Shown: positions 37,169 through 46,312, counted from the first letter of the stretch. The stretch is DNA of 64,000 nucleotides from Fredericiella sp963839515 (GCA_963839515.1 CAWIVN010000023.1:372001-436000), one strand, 5' to 3'. The notes: generated from the sequence alone by a model not told the origin. Numbers and translations are program-made.

Positions 37169-37216
37169 CAGTCAGGGAGCGCGACTGCGCCGCGCGTCCG
37201 CAACGAAGGTGTGCTG

Positions 37217-37288
37217 GACACCGAGTTTCTCAAGCGAGCGTCATTGCGACACGTGACGTTCGCTTGAGAAACTCGGTGTCTCTTTTTG
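37217..37288 (+). terminator. Strong Rho-independent terminator after the Fe-S oxidoreductase gene
   Basis: A 27-bp stem (37217-37243 with 37254-37280, one G-T wobble) closes a 10-base loop and is followed by TCTTTTTG. The left arm is identical over 27 bases to 25629-25655. Confidence 0.9.
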
Positions 37289-37412
37289 TGAGGAGCGGCA
37301 CAAGCGCGCCAGCCCGCCCGTATCGTATGCAGTCAGGATGACAGTATGGGGCGCATCCGGCAGAACCTTTGGCGGGCCGAATGCGTAGAATAGAGGTGAA
37401 AGGAGCTGAAAT

Positions 37413-39839
37413 ATGCTGCGTAACTCGAGTATGGTACGAATGTGGTTAGTGGCGGTCGTATTATTGGCGGCAGGTTGCCAGCCAGTGCGACCGCTTTCCC
37501 CAACGATGGAAGCGCCTGCTGGGGAGGTCACTGCTGAAGCGACTTCTGTAGCTGCTGCGCAGGCTTCCGAAGCACAGGCGTCGACGGCAGCCGGTGTTTA
37601 CAGCGGCAAATTGTCGATCGCCGGAGCAGAACTGGATATCGTGGTGACGCTGCAGGAGCAGGACGGCAGTTACAGCGGCACGATCGATATACCACAACAG
37701 GGTGCAACCGGTATTCCGCTGCACGATATTGCGGTGAATGGGTCCACTGTGCATTTTGAAATGCTGGCAGGGCCACAGACGGCAAAGTTTGATGGCGAAC
37801 TGGCAGGCGATGGGACGATCGCCGGCACGATGGTGCAGTCTGGCTATGAGGGGAAGTTTACGCTGGCTCCTCAGCAGGCGGCAGGCGCAACGACCGAAAA
37901 CGAGGCGGTTAGTGAGCCCCATGGCGCAGAGCCGCAGACGGCGGGCGTGGCCAGCACGTATACGGACCGAGCGGGCCGCTTTTCCGTGCCGGTACCCACC
38001 AGTTGGACGGTAAGCGAGCAGGACGGCTACGCTTTTCTCAGCGATCCGGAAGGCACGATCAAAGTCTATCTGTTGACCGCAGAAGGTACGGATATTGGCC
38101 AGGCAGTTGCGGATGCGTGGAAGCGGGTGGACCCAGCGTTTGCTCTCGAAGTGGACAAGACACTGGATGTGCCGTCGGCTGCCGGTATCGAAAAGACTGT
38201 GGGCATCAGCTACAAGACGGAAGACCGCAATCGCATCGTGCAGGCGCAGGGGCGGCTCAAGGACGGTATCGTCTACATCGACTTATACGATGTACAGGTG
38301 GCAGGAGTCCAGAAGCGCCAGGCACAGTTGGGCATCGTCAGCACGGGATTCAAAGTGCTGGCGCAGCAAGAGACTGACCTAAGCGGTGTGCAGCCCCTGA
38401 CGATTACGGCAGCCATTACCGAGCCGCTGGAAGCCTTTATCGAGAAGTACATGGATGTATTTCACATTCCAGGCGCGGCTGTCGGCATTGTGCAGGATGG
38501 ACAGTTGGTATATGCCAATGGTTTTGGCGTGGCCAATCCCGACACGGGCGCAGCCGTAACGCCTGACACACGCATGATGATCGGTTCGACCGGCAAGAGC
38601 TTGACGACGATGATGATGGCCACGCTGGTGGATGATGGCTTGATGACGTGGGACACGCCTGCCGTCGAACTCTACCCCGCCTTTAGAGTGAAGGACCCCG
38701 AGTTGACGAACACCATTACAATGCGCAACCTGGTGTGCGCCTGCACAGGCGTGCCGCGGCGCGACATGGAGTGGCTCTTCAACTACAACTCGCTGACTCC
38801 CGAGGACACGGTGGCAGCGCTGGCCGATTTTGAGTTCTACACCAAGTTTGGCGAGGCGTTTCAGTACAGCAACCAGATGGTTGCCACGGCCGGCTACATT
38901 GCGGGCCAGGTGGCCGAAAACAACAACGGCGATCTAGCTGGCGACTATGCCAAGGCGCTGCAGAGCCGTGTACTCGACCCAATCGGGATGATCTCGACCA
39001 CGCTCTCGTTCCAACAGGTCGAAGAGGAAGGCAATTATGCCATTCCACACACGCTGATGCTTGATCAGACCTATGTGCCCATATCGCTCGACCTCGAACG
39101 TTCACTGGAGACTATCGGTCCGGCCGGCGCACACTGGTCTACGTTGAATGACATGGCGCGCTACATGATCACCCAGCTAGCGGATGGTGTGGCACCGGAT
39201 GGTGAACAGGTCGTGTCGGCTGAGAATCTGAACGTTACGCGCGAGCCCCAGATCGCTATCAACGCCAACGCCGGCTATGGGTTGGGATGGATGGTGACAA
39301 GTTATCACGGTCAGCCTGTTATCACGCATGCCGGAAACACGCTGGGCTTTACGTCGGAGTTCACTTTCCTGCCCGAGGCAAACCTGGGCGTGATCGTGCT
39401 GACCAATGCACGCGCCAGTAACCTCTTCAACGGCAACGTCACGACCAAAGTACTGGAACTGGTCTTCGAACAGGAGCCACGCGTCGAGCAGGAACTGGCC
39501 TTTATCGTCCAGCAGATCGCCCAGCAGGTAAGCGAAATGCAGGCCAAGATGGGCGACAGTATCGACGAGGCCGCCGTGCAGCTCTTCCTGGGTGCGTACA
39601 CGAACCCCGTACTGGGCGATGTTGAGCTGTCATTGCAGGATGGCAAGCTGTTGCTGGATGTAGGCGAATTTATAGCCGATCTGCGCCCGTATAACGACCC
39701 GGAGAACCAGTTCAGCGGCTACATCCAGGTCAGCGCGCCGGGGCAGGGACTCAGCTACCGCCTGGTAGAGGATGACGCCGGCCAGCCGCAGATCATCTTC
39801 GGCCAGGGCGCAGAGGAATATACCTTCACGCGCAAGTAG
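37413..39839 (+). CDS. Large lipoprotein with class C beta-lactamase-fold serine hydrolase domain
   Basis: The 808-residue product has a signal with lipobox LLAAGC (Cys at about 22), a Thr/Ala-rich linker, and a small beta domain repeating the YSGKLSIAGAELDIVVTLQ pattern. A PsbP-like segment (FSVPVPTSWTVSEQDGY) follows, then the hydrolase domain from about residue 345. Its active site has S392-x-x-K395 (GSTGKS), the Tyr motif YSN in FQYSNQM, and HAG in ITHAGNTLGF, so the fold is that of penicillin-binding proteins/class C enzymes. A DUF3471-like C-terminal domain begins at YTNPVLGDVEL. It is anchored outside the cell; actual substrates may be peptides or esters rather than beta-lactams. AAGGAG precedes the ATG. 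Confidence 0.87.
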   Translation: MLRNSSMVRMWLVAVVLLAAGCQPVRPLSPTMEAPAGEVTAEATSVAAAQASEAQASTAAGVYSGKLSIAGAELDIVVTLQEQDGSYSGTIDIPQQGATGIPLHDIAVNGSTVHFEMLAGPQTAKFDGELAGDGTIAGTMVQSGYEGKFTLAPQQAAGATTENEAVSEPHGAEPQTAGVASTYTDRAGRFSVPVPTSWTVSEQDGYAFLSDPEGTIKVYLLTAEGTDIGQAVADAWKRVDPAFALEVDKTLDVPSAAGIEKTVGISYKTEDRNRIVQAQGRLKDGIVYIDLYDVQVAGVQKRQAQLGIVSTGFKVLAQQETDLSGVQPLTITAAITEPLEAFIEKYMDVFHIPGAAVGIVQDGQLVYANGFGVANPDTGAAVTPDTRMMIGSTGKSLTTMMMATLVDDGLMTWDTPAVELYPAFRVKDPELTNTITMRNLVCACTGVPRRDMEWLFNYNSLTPEDTVAALADFEFYTKFGEAFQYSNQMVATAGYIAGQVAENNNGDLAGDYAKALQSRVLDPIGMISTTLSFQQVEEEGNYAIPHTLMLDQTYVPISLDLERSLETIGPAGAHWSTLNDMARYMITQLADGVAPDGEQVVSAENLNVTREPQIAINANAGYGLGWMVTSYHGQPVITHAGNTLGFTSEFTFLPEANLGVIVLTNARASNLFNGNVTTKVLELVFEQEPRVEQELAFIVQQIAQQVSEMQAKMGDSIDEAAVQLFLGAYTNPVLGDVELSLQDGKLLLDVGEFIADLRPYNDPENQFSGYIQVSAPGQGLSYRLVEDDAGQPQIIFGQGAEEYTFTRK

Positions 39840-39871
39840 GAAGCTACTAATCTGCGCCAGTGTCGCAAATT

Positions 39872-39933
39872 CGTGCGAGGCTCGCCCCACCAGGCATGTG
39901 GTTGGCCAGGGGATAAGGGGCGAGCCTCGCACG
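39872..39933. terminator. Bidirectional terminator between the serine hydrolase and msrA
   Basis: A perfect 17-bp inverted repeat (39872-39888 and 39917-39933) with a 28-base loop lies between two convergent genes. No T run follows either arm. Confidence 0.6.
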
Positions 39934-39941
39934 GGTCTCGG

Positions 39942-40505
39942 CTATTTGCGCAGCTTCTCGAAGTACTGCTTGCGGAACTTGGACACCTTAGGGGCCACGA
40001 CCACCTGGCAGTAGGGCTGCATCGGGTTATTGGCGAAGTAATCCTGGTGGTAATCCTCGGCCCCGTAGAACATATCCAGTGGGGCTACCTGCGTCACGAT
40101 AGGCTTGGGCCAGATCTTGGCCGCCGTGATCTCCTTGATTACCTCTTCCGCCACCCGTTTCTGCTCTTCGTCATGGTAGAAGATCGCCGACCGATATTGT
40201 GTGCCGACATCCGCACCCTGGCGGTTGAGCGTGGTTGGATCATGAATCGTAAAGAAGATCTCGAGCAGCTCGCGATAGCTGACCACGGCCGGATCGAAAG
40301 TAACCTGCACTACCTCGGCGTGGCCGGTGCTGCCACTGCACACACGCTGGTAGGACGGATTGGGTACGTGCCCACCCGCATAGCCGGATACAACTTTGCT
40401 TACCCCGCGCAACTCCACATAGACTGCTTCCAGACACCAAAAACAGCCGCCACCAAGCGTTGCCTGCTGCAACCCACTGGCAGGGGCGCCGTTTGTTTGG
40501 GACAT
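39942..40505 (-). CDS. msrA: Peptide-methionine (S)-S-oxide reductase
   Basis: MsrA of 187 residues repairs methionine S-sulfoxide in proteins. The catalytic motif GGGCFWC places the nucleophile at C21. VSGYAGG, GHAEVVQVTFDP, DPTTLNRQGADVGTQYRSAIF and the terminal VVVAPKVSKFRKQYFEKL are all family features; recycling Cys residues are not evident beyond C55 (RVCSGSTGHAE). There is no signal peptide, so it is cytoplasmic. It is convergent with the serine hydrolase gene and has its own short upstream region of about 107 bases. Confidence 0.95.
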   Translation of the reverse strand: MSQTNGAPASGLQQATLGGGCFWCLEAVYVELRGVSKVVSGYAGGHVPNPSYQRVCSGSTGHAEVVQVTFDPAVVSYRELLEIFFTIHDPTTLNRQGADVGTQYRSAIFYHDEEQKRVAEEVIKEITAAKIWPKPIVTQVAPLDMFYGAEDYHQDYFANNPMQPYCQVVVAPKVSKFRKQYFEKLRK

Positions 40506-40612
40506 GCTTTGCTCCCTTATCTCGAATCCACAGAATGTACAGCAGATTCAGTCTACTGATTCCGCAGCCGATGTCTGTAATTTGGGGCACAAGGTCTTGC
40601 CGCCAGGGAGCG

Positions 40613-41488
40613 TTACATCGTGGGCGACCATTCAATCAGCGCACCTGCCACCCACGTGGGCGGCGGCGCATCGTACAGTGTGGTCGCATCAGTGTAGCCC
40701 AAATCCAGAACCGCGCCGTTCATTGGCCCGCGCAAGCAGCGAATGACCTGCCCTGAATCGCGCGCGTCGCTTTTGACGCGGACACAATGCTGGTTGTAGC
40801 CCCAATAGTCGCCCAAAGCCAGCAACTCGATACCCTCCTCGATGCACATCTGCGCATAGGCAAGGCCTGCGGCGTCGGGCCAGTATGCTTCCTCGGCGGG
40901 TGTGCCGTAGCCGATGCCGTGGTGGAAGGCGTCGGCAGTAGAAACGATTGTGGCATTTTCGGCCAATCCTGCCAGTTCGTCGATCCCCGGCAGTTCCCAC
41001 GGTTTTCCGCCGGCCAGATACGGGTAACGTTCGATCACTTCGGGCCCCTTGATGCCACGGCGCTGCGTCTCGGCGGCCCAAAAGTGGCGGAAGCTCATCA
41101 GCGCGTGGTCGCTGCGCCACTCGTCGCCACGGTCGAGCCCAGGGCCCTGGATTCCCCAATGCCGAAAGTTATGCGGCTCGGCGCCGTCCGCCACCGCCAC
41201 GCGCGCCTCTTCCATTTCGGGCGTAAAGGCGTGCAGCACGCTAATGACCAGCACACGGTCTGCGCCGCTGTCGAGCGCAGCGTGCACGGCAGCGGCCACC
41301 TGGTGGCCACAGTCAGCTACGCCGGTGTGGGGAAAAACGATAACCCCGCCTGCCGCAAGCGTAGGCGTCAGGTTCCAGCGGCGACCTTTATCGAGTAACG
41401 CCAACGTGCCGGCAGGCCCCAGATCGGCGTGTTCGGCGGCATACTGGGCGAGGATTTTGTCTTGTAGGGCATCACGGGAAGTCGGCAT
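40613..41488 (-). CDS. Memo-like / AmmeMemoRadiSam-B-like protein
   Basis: A 291-residue protein with a Memo-like core. GGVIVFPHTGVADCGHQVAAA resembles the PHAGYxxSG segment of Memo (the key run here is FPHTGVADCGH), followed by VLVISVLHAF, a His in HNFRHWGIQG, and TADAFHHGIGYG. Memo proteins adopt a class III extradiol dioxygenase fold with metal-binding His residues, and this chain is His-rich in the expected places. The reaction is unknown. The start at 41488 has CGGAG upstream and 22 codons of extra frame were excluded. It diverges from the Nfu gene across 64 bases. Confidence 0.5.
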   Translation of the reverse strand: MPTSRDALQDKILAQYAAEHADLGPAGTLALLDKGRRWNLTPTLAAGGVIVFPHTGVADCGHQVAAAVHAALDSGADRVLVISVLHAFTPEMEEARVAVADGAEPHNFRHWGIQGPGLDRGDEWRSDHALMSFRHFWAAETQRRGIKGPEVIERYPYLAGGKPWELPGIDELAGLAENATIVSTADAFHHGIGYGTPAEEAYWPDAAGLAYAQMCIEEGIELLALGDYWGYNQHCVRVKSDARDSGQVIRCLRGPMNGAVLDLGYTDATTLYDAPPPTWVAGALIEWSPTM

Positions 41489-41516
41489 AGATGTCTCCGG
41501 GCAATCGTTGATGGAG

Positions 41517-41545
41517 TTCGCAATTGGCGGGCGTCCTGCTATACT
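41517..41545 (+). promoter_or_regulatory. Promoter giving a probably leaderless Nfu/asparaginase transcript
   Basis: TTCGCA (41517-41522) and TATACT (41540-41545) are 17 bases apart. The next gene's ATG is only 7 bases after the -10, so transcription should begin at or next to the start codon. Confidence 0.5.
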
Positions 41546-41552
41546 ACGACGC

Positions 41553-41834
41553 ATGCCGATTCAGGTCCAACCGACCCCCAATCCAAACGCGATGAAGTTC
41601 GTGCTTGGCCGCATGGTTTCTGCCCGCCCACTCAGCTTCCCCAGCGCTGCGGCGGCTGCCGGCCATGGATTGGCCGAGGAAATCTTTGCCCTGGAGGGAG
41701 TCTACAACGTGTTTATGGTGCAGGATTTTGTCACGGTCAATAAGCTGCCTGGCGTACCCTGGGAACCCCTCGTGGCCGCCGTGCAGGGCATTTTGACTGA
41801 ATACATCTCAATTCATGAGTCAGGTGTCGAATGA
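41553..41834 (+). CDS. Nfu/NifU N-terminal-domain protein (Scaffold_Nfu_N)
   Basis: This 93-residue protein starts MPIQVQPTPNPNAMKFVLGR, the hallmark of the Nfu N-terminal domain, and continues with PSAAAAAGHGLAEEIFALEGVYNVFMVQDFVTVNK, of which LFxLxGVxxVF-like FALEGVYNVFMVQDF is typical. The C-terminal NifU CxxC cluster-binding domain is absent, so it cannot hold an Fe-S cluster alone; free-standing Nfu_N proteins are common in this kind of bacteria. Frame continues far upstream but the homology begins at ATG 41553. No ribosome site precedes it, in line with a leaderless start. Its stop overlaps the next start as ATGA. Confidence 0.8.
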   Translation: MPIQVQPTPNPNAMKFVLGRMVSARPLSFPSAAAAAGHGLAEEIFALEGVYNVFMVQDFVTVNKLPGVPWEPLVAAVQGILTEYISIHESGVE

Positions 41835-42778
41835 AAAGCTTCCCAATTATCGTAGCTAGCGAGAACGGCCGCGCCGGCGCACTTGCCGCCATGGAAGTGC
41901 TGCGCGAGGGTGGACGGGCGCTGGATGCTGTCGAGATCGCCTGTCGGATCGTCGAGGACGATCCGGAAGAACACAGCGTCGGCTATAGTGGTCTCCCCAA
42001 CGTATTGGGTGAGGTCGAGTTGGATGCCTCGATCATGGACGGGCGCACACGTGAAGCGGGCGCCGTGGCCGTGCTGCGCGGTTACGGCCGCGCTATTACA
42101 CTGGCTCGGCGGGTGATGGAAGAGACGCCGCACGTGCTGATCGCCGGGCATGGCGCTGACCGTTTGGCCGCCGAGCTAGGCGAAGAACCGGCCGATCAAC
42201 GTACAGAGGAAGCGCTGCGCCGCTGGCGCGAGCGATTTGACGAACGTGGGCTGACGCCTGGCGACGAGGCAAACCTGCGCGCGGTGGCGGGACTATTGAC
42301 CCGGCCGGTCAACCTGCAGGATAAGATTTATCAGGCCGCGCGCGTGGACACTCTGGGCACGGTTAACTTCCTGGTGCTCGACCGGCATGGCGACCTGGCT
42401 TCGGCGGTCAGCACCAGTGGCATAGCCTGGAAATATCCCGGCCGCATAGGTGACAGCCCATTGATCGGCCCGGGCAACTACTGCGATAATCGTTATGGTG
42501 CAGCTGCTTGCACCGGCATGGGCGAACTGGCCATTCGTGCCGGTACGGCCTACAGCATTGTGCTATATATGAAGATGGGCATGTCGCTGCACGAGGCAGG
42601 CTTGGAGGCGCTGCGTGACCTTCAAGGGCTGGCCAGCCGTGAAGGTCAATACATGAACATCGTAGCGCTGACACCACACGGAGAACATGCCGGGTTTACA
42701 ACCGTGCCCGGTAAGAATTACTTATACATGACCGCCGGCATGGCAGCGCCAGTGCTGGCAGAGCGAACCTGTCTGTAA
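41831..42778 (+). CDS. Ntn-hydrolase asparaginase family protein (N4-(beta-N-acetylglucosaminyl)-L-asparaginase/isoaspartyl peptidase-like)
   Basis: The 315-residue enzyme precursor should cut itself before the Thr of the DTLGTVNFLVLD motif to expose the N-terminal nucleophile. The preceding helix region ends KIYQAARV and the segments GNVLGEVELDASIMDGRTREAGAV-like (key run ELDASIMDG) and GSGSS-like AACTGMGE fit the glycosylasparaginase fold. Members hydrolyse asparagine, isoaspartyl dipeptides or N-linked glycoasparagine. No signal peptide is visible. Overlap with the Nfu gene implies coupled translation, although no functional link is known. Confidence 0.88.
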   Translation: MKSFPIIVASENGRAGALAAMEVLREGGRALDAVEIACRIVEDDPEEHSVGYSGLPNVLGEVELDASIMDGRTREAGAVAVLRGYGRAITLARRVMEETPHVLIAGHGADRLAAELGEEPADQRTEEALRRWRERFDERGLTPGDEANLRAVAGLLTRPVNLQDKIYQAARVDTLGTVNFLVLDRHGDLASAVSTSGIAWKYPGRIGDSPLIGPGNYCDNRYGAAACTGMGELAIRAGTAYSIVLYMKMGMSLHEAGLEALRDLQGLASREGQYMNIVALTPHGEHAGFTTVPGKNYLYMTAGMAAPVLAERTCL

Positions 42779-42816
42779 GGGATGTCTGGGTTCTGAGTTG
42801 CTAGCGAGGGCTCCTT

Positions 42817-44244
42817 ATGTCCACAGTCGTCAAGATGCCGCAACTCGGCGAGAGCGTTGTCGAAGGCACCGTGGCGCGTTGGCTAAAGGCGCCTGGCGAC
42901 CACGTGGCCAAAAATCAGCCGCTGCTTGAGATCTCGACCGACAAGATCGACACCGAAGTCCCGGCCCCGGCCGACGGCCTGCTGCTCGAAATCCGCGTGG
43001 CGGCGGGCGCCACCGTCAAGGCCGGCGCCGTGCTGGCCGTAATCGGCAGTGAAGCCGAACGTGCAACAGCCCGGTCCACGCCCGATGCCGCTGGCAGCGT
43101 GGAATCTGGCCGTGCTGTTGCCAATGGCATGATGGGCAGCCACACCCCGCCAGAGCCCCCACCAGTGCCGGCCGTTGCCGATAAGGCCGCTGATCTCAGC
43201 GGCGATGGCCCTGTCGTCGATTTTGGATCGGTCGCCAACGGCGCTGCTGCCGGCTCTGGTGAACGCCCTGGTGGGCGCAGCTTTGTCAGCCCGGTTGTGG
43301 CACGCATGGCTGCCGAGCACCACCTTGATCTGTCACAGATTGCCGGCACGGGGCTGGGCGGCCGCGTCACCAAGAAAGACGTCAATGCCTATTTGCAGCG
43401 CAACCTCGAAGATGCTGGCGACAAGGTGCCTGACGCTGTCCTGGCCGAACAGGTGCCCGCGCCGAGCACAGATGAAGAGCAGGGAAAAACCACCGAACAA
43501 GCAGCGGAGGAGCTGGAAGTTGATGGGCCGCTCAGTTCGGACGAGATTCTCACACCTCTGACGGCCATGCGCCGTGCCATTGCTCAGCACATGGTAATGA
43601 GCAAGCGCACCAGCCCGCACGTGACAACGATCTTCGAAGCGGACATGACGGCGGTTATCCGCCATCGCGAGGCGCACAAGCGCTCGTTTGCGGCCAAAGG
43701 TCTTGCCTTGACCTATACCCCCTACTTCATCGCCGCCATCGTGACCGGTTTACGTGCAGTGCCGGAGGCTAACAGCCGTTTTACCGACGCAGGTATCGCT
43801 GTCAATAAGCGGATGCACATCGGAATTGCCGTGGCGCTGGCGCATGGTCTGCTCGTTCCGGTGCTGCGCGATGCCGACGAGAAAAACCTCCAAGGGCTGG
43901 CACGCCAGGTCAACGAGCTGGTCGAGCGCACGCGCGGCAATTCGCTACGCCCTGACGACGTGCAGGGCGGCACGTTCACCTTGACCAACCATGGCACCGG
44001 TGGCAGCTTGCTGGCTACGCCCATCATCAACCAGCCGCAGACGGGCATCCTGGGTGTGGGCGCCATCGTCAAGCGACCGGTGGTGCGCAGTTCTACCCCT
44101 TCGCTGCTGCCAAATGCCGACGACAGCATCGTCATTCGGCCAATGTGCTATTTGAGCTTTACGTTCGACCATCGTGTACTGGACGGCGCACAGGGTGATG
44201 CATTTTTGACAGCAGTCAAGCAGAGATTAGAGAATTGGCAGTGA
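42817..44244 (+). CDS. 2-oxoacid dehydrogenase E2 dihydrolipoamide acyltransferase
   Basis: This 475-residue E2 component has one lipoyl domain (about 2-76, lipoyl-Lys in EISTDKIDTEVPA), an Ala/Pro/Gly linker, a peripheral-subunit-binding domain (about 151-187, FVSPVVARMAAEHHLDLSQI, key run SPVVARMAAE), a second acidic linker, and a catalytic domain from about 245. The acetyl-transferase motif LSFTFDHRVLDGAQGD is intact. The form SEILTPLTAMRRAIAQHM groups it with 2-oxoglutarate or branched-chain E2 rather than pyruvate E2, but I cannot fix the substrate. The E1 genes are not in the window. E3 follows. Confidence 0.92.
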   Translation: MSTVVKMPQLGESVVEGTVARWLKAPGDHVAKNQPLLEISTDKIDTEVPAPADGLLLEIRVAAGATVKAGAVLAVIGSEAERATARSTPDAAGSVESGRAVANGMMGSHTPPEPPPVPAVADKAADLSGDGPVVDFGSVANGAAAGSGERPGGRSFVSPVVARMAAEHHLDLSQIAGTGLGGRVTKKDVNAYLQRNLEDAGDKVPDAVLAEQVPAPSTDEEQGKTTEQAAEELEVDGPLSSDEILTPLTAMRRAIAQHMVMSKRTSPHVTTIFEADMTAVIRHREAHKRSFAAKGLALTYTPYFIAAIVTGLRAVPEANSRFTDAGIAVNKRMHIGIAVALAHGLLVPVLRDADEKNLQGLARQVNELVERTRGNSLRPDDVQGGTFTLTNHGTGGSLLATPIINQPQTGILGVGAIVKRPVVRSSTPSLLPNADDSIVIRPMCYLSFTFDHRVLDGAQGDAFLTAVKQRLENWQ

Positions 44245-44275
44245 ACCTGCATTTTGTGGCAGCAATCCAAAGCAG

Positions 44276-44360
44276 TTGGCAACCCAGATCTGTTGGCAAC
44301 TGCAAGCCGTTGACAACTGCAAGTTGTTGGCAACGGCAAACCGTTGATCGGAGAAACAAG
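44276..44360 (+). repeat. Five 17-base imperfect tandem repeats between the E2 and E3 genes
   Basis: Units start at 44276, 44293, 44310, 44327 and 44344, each beginning TTGGCAAC, TTGACAAC or TTGATC. The middle three share CAACxGCAA. The last unit carries the lpd ribosome site (GGAG) and ends on the G of the GTG start. ACAACTGCAAGTTGT within units 2-3 can fold as a small hairpin. Confidence 0.8.
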
Positions 44361-45793
44361 TGGCTGACCAAAGCTATCAGTATGATGTCGTCGTCGTCGG
44401 CAGCGGGCCGGGCGGGTATGTAAGTGCGATCCGGGCGGCGCAGTTGGGCTTGAAGACCGCGATCGTGGAGCGTGAGACCCTAGGTGGCGTCTGTCTCAAC
44501 TGGGGCTGTATCCCCACCAAGGCCCTGATCCATAACGCCGACGTGTTGGAGACACTGCATGCAGCGACCGACTACGGCTTCACCTTTGACAACCTGCGTG
44601 TCGACTTTGGCGCAGCCGTCAAGCGCAGCCGTGATGTGGTTGGCCGCCAAACGAAGGGCGTCGGCTTCTTGATGAAGAAGAACAAGATCGACGTCATCCA
44701 GGGTCATGCTACGTTTGTGGATGCTCACACGCTCAAGGTTGGCAGTTCGGAGTTTGTGCCTGATGCCAAGGAGCAAACGGTCACGAGTGCCAATTTCATC
44801 ATCGCCGTTGGTGCGCGTGCCCGCTCGCTGCCGGGTACGACGATTGACGGCAAGAACGTCATCCAGTATCGCGATGCCGTCGTACTGAACGAAGTGCCTA
44901 AGAAGATGATTGTGGTCGGTTCAGGCGCCATTGGGATGGAGTTCAGCTATGTTTACAGCACCTACGGGGCAGAAATCACGGTCATCGAGATGTTGGACCA
45001 GATTCTGCCGCTGGAAGATGCCGAAGTAGCGGCTGAAGTCGCCAAGGTCTTCACCAAGCGCGGCGTAAAGCTGCTGATCAGCACACGCACTGAAAAGGTG
45101 GAGGTCGGCGACAATGGCGTTTCAGTCACGGTGAAGAACCTCAAGACTGATGCGGTCGAGACGCTAACTGCGGACAAGGTGCTGATGGCCATTGGTGTAC
45201 AGCCGAACACCGACGGCGCCAACCTCGAAGCTGCCGGCATCAAGCTCGATAGGCGCGGCTTTATCGAGATCGACGAATATATGCGCACGAACGTGCCAGG
45301 CATTTACGCCATTGGCGACTGTACGGGCAAGCTTTTATTGGCACATGTAGGCAGCGCCATGGGCATCGTCGCCGCCGAAACGATTGCCGGGGCAGAAACG
45401 ATGCCCATTCCTGATGACCGTTACATCTTCATGCCGCGCTGCACCTACTGCGAGCCGCAAGTAGCCAGCTTGGGCTACACCGAGGCGCAGGCCAGGGAAA
45501 AGGGTCTTGACATCAAGGTTGGCAAGTTCCCGTTTATGCCCAATGGTAAGGCGCAGGGGTTGAACGCCAAGGTTGGTTTCGTCAAGATCATTGCCGACGC
45601 CAAGTATGGCGAGATTCTCGGTGCTCACCTGGTTGGGCCGGACGTGACCGAGTTATTGCCCGAGTTGAGCCTCGCACAGTATATGGAGATTACGCCCGCC
45701 GAAATCGCCCGCACAGTGCATGCGCACCCGACCTTGAGCGAAGTCATTATGGAGGCCGCCCACGCCGTTGAAGGCCATCCAATTCATATGTAG
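44360..45793 (+). CDS. lpdA: Dihydrolipoyl dehydrogenase (E3)
   Basis: E3 of 477 residues reoxidises dihydrolipoamide on E2 and reduces NAD+. FAD-binding GSGPGGY is at 14-20; the redox disulfide is C45 and C50 in GGVCLNWGCIPTKA. The NAD-binding GSGAIGMEFSYVYSTYG and second FAD site YAIGDCTG are conserved, and the catalytic His-Glu pair is in HAHPTLSE near the C-terminus. The start is a GTG at 44360 with GGAGAA 7 bases upstream, set at the end of the 17-base repeat array. It follows the E2 gene and is probably part of the same complex. Confidence 0.95.
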   Translation: MADQSYQYDVVVVGSGPGGYVSAIRAAQLGLKTAIVERETLGGVCLNWGCIPTKALIHNADVLETLHAATDYGFTFDNLRVDFGAAVKRSRDVVGRQTKGVGFLMKKNKIDVIQGHATFVDAHTLKVGSSEFVPDAKEQTVTSANFIIAVGARARSLPGTTIDGKNVIQYRDAVVLNEVPKKMIVVGSGAIGMEFSYVYSTYGAEITVIEMLDQILPLEDAEVAAEVAKVFTKRGVKLLISTRTEKVEVGDNGVSVTVKNLKTDAVETLTADKVLMAIGVQPNTDGANLEAAGIKLDRRGFIEIDEYMRTNVPGIYAIGDCTGKLLLAHVGSAMGIVAAETIAGAETMPIPDDRYIFMPRCTYCEPQVASLGYTEAQAREKGLDIKVGKFPFMPNGKAQGLNAKVGFVKIIADAKYGEILGAHLVGPDVTELLPELSLAQYMEITPAEIARTVHAHPTLSEVIMEAAHAVEGHPIHM

Positions 45794-45799
45794 GAACAA

Positions 45800-46267
45800 A
45801 TGGAAGCAACTGGGGATAATGGCCGGGCCAGCGCTACGCTGGAACTGCCGGTGCGCTTTGTCGAAACGGACGGCATGGGTGTGGTGCATCACAGCAATTA
45901 CCTGGTTTGGTTTGAGGCCGCACGCATACACTGGATGGACGTGGCAGGCGTGCCGTATGCGGAAGTGGCCGCCGGCGGGAACCACTTTGCCGTCACTGCC
46001 GCTTGCGTAGAGTATCGGGCGCCGGCTCGATTTGGCGACACGGTATGCGTTACGGCATCGCTCACCCATTTGCGCAGCCGGCAGGTGCGGTTTGACTATG
46101 CTGTGGAAAACGTGGCCGGCGCGCTGCTGGCAACCGGTTACACCGAGCACATTTGCGTGGACCTGGCGGGTCACATGGCTAGGATTCCGCAGCCAATTAT
46201 GGACCGCTTTATAGTGGGCGTCGAGCGCATGACGCTGCCGGCAGGGAGTCTGTTGATCGGAGGATAG
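45800..46267 (+). CDS. 4HBT-type acyl-CoA thioesterase
   Basis: A 155-residue hotdog-fold thioesterase with the hallmark VRFVETDGMGVVHHSNYLVWFEAARIHWM; the catalytic Asp region is ETDGMGVVHHSNY. This fits the YbgC/FcbC branch that cleaves acyl-CoA or hydroxybenzoyl-CoA thioesters. It starts 6 bases after the lpd stop, so it may release acyl groups from products of the neighbouring dehydrogenase complex, an inference. TAGGAAC serves as ribosome site. Confidence 0.88.
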   Translation: MEATGDNGRASATLELPVRFVETDGMGVVHHSNYLVWFEAARIHWMDVAGVPYAEVAAGGNHFAVTAACVEYRAPARFGDTVCVTASLTHLRSRQVRFDYAVENVAGALLATGYTEHICVDLAGHMARIPQPIMDRFIVGVERMTLPAGSLLIGG

Positions 46268-46312
46268 ACACATGTGCACCATCCCTAGGTCGAGCTTCAA
46301 AGGAGACGGGCA

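Noticed and set aside
41049..41552. Long N-terminal extension of the Nfu_N protein
   Set aside because: It lies antisense to the Memo-like gene and the family homology starts at MPIQVQPTPNPN.
44276..44360. Possible CRISPR array before lpd
   Set aside because: The units are only 17 bases and contiguous, with no spacers between repeats, and no cas gene is in the window.
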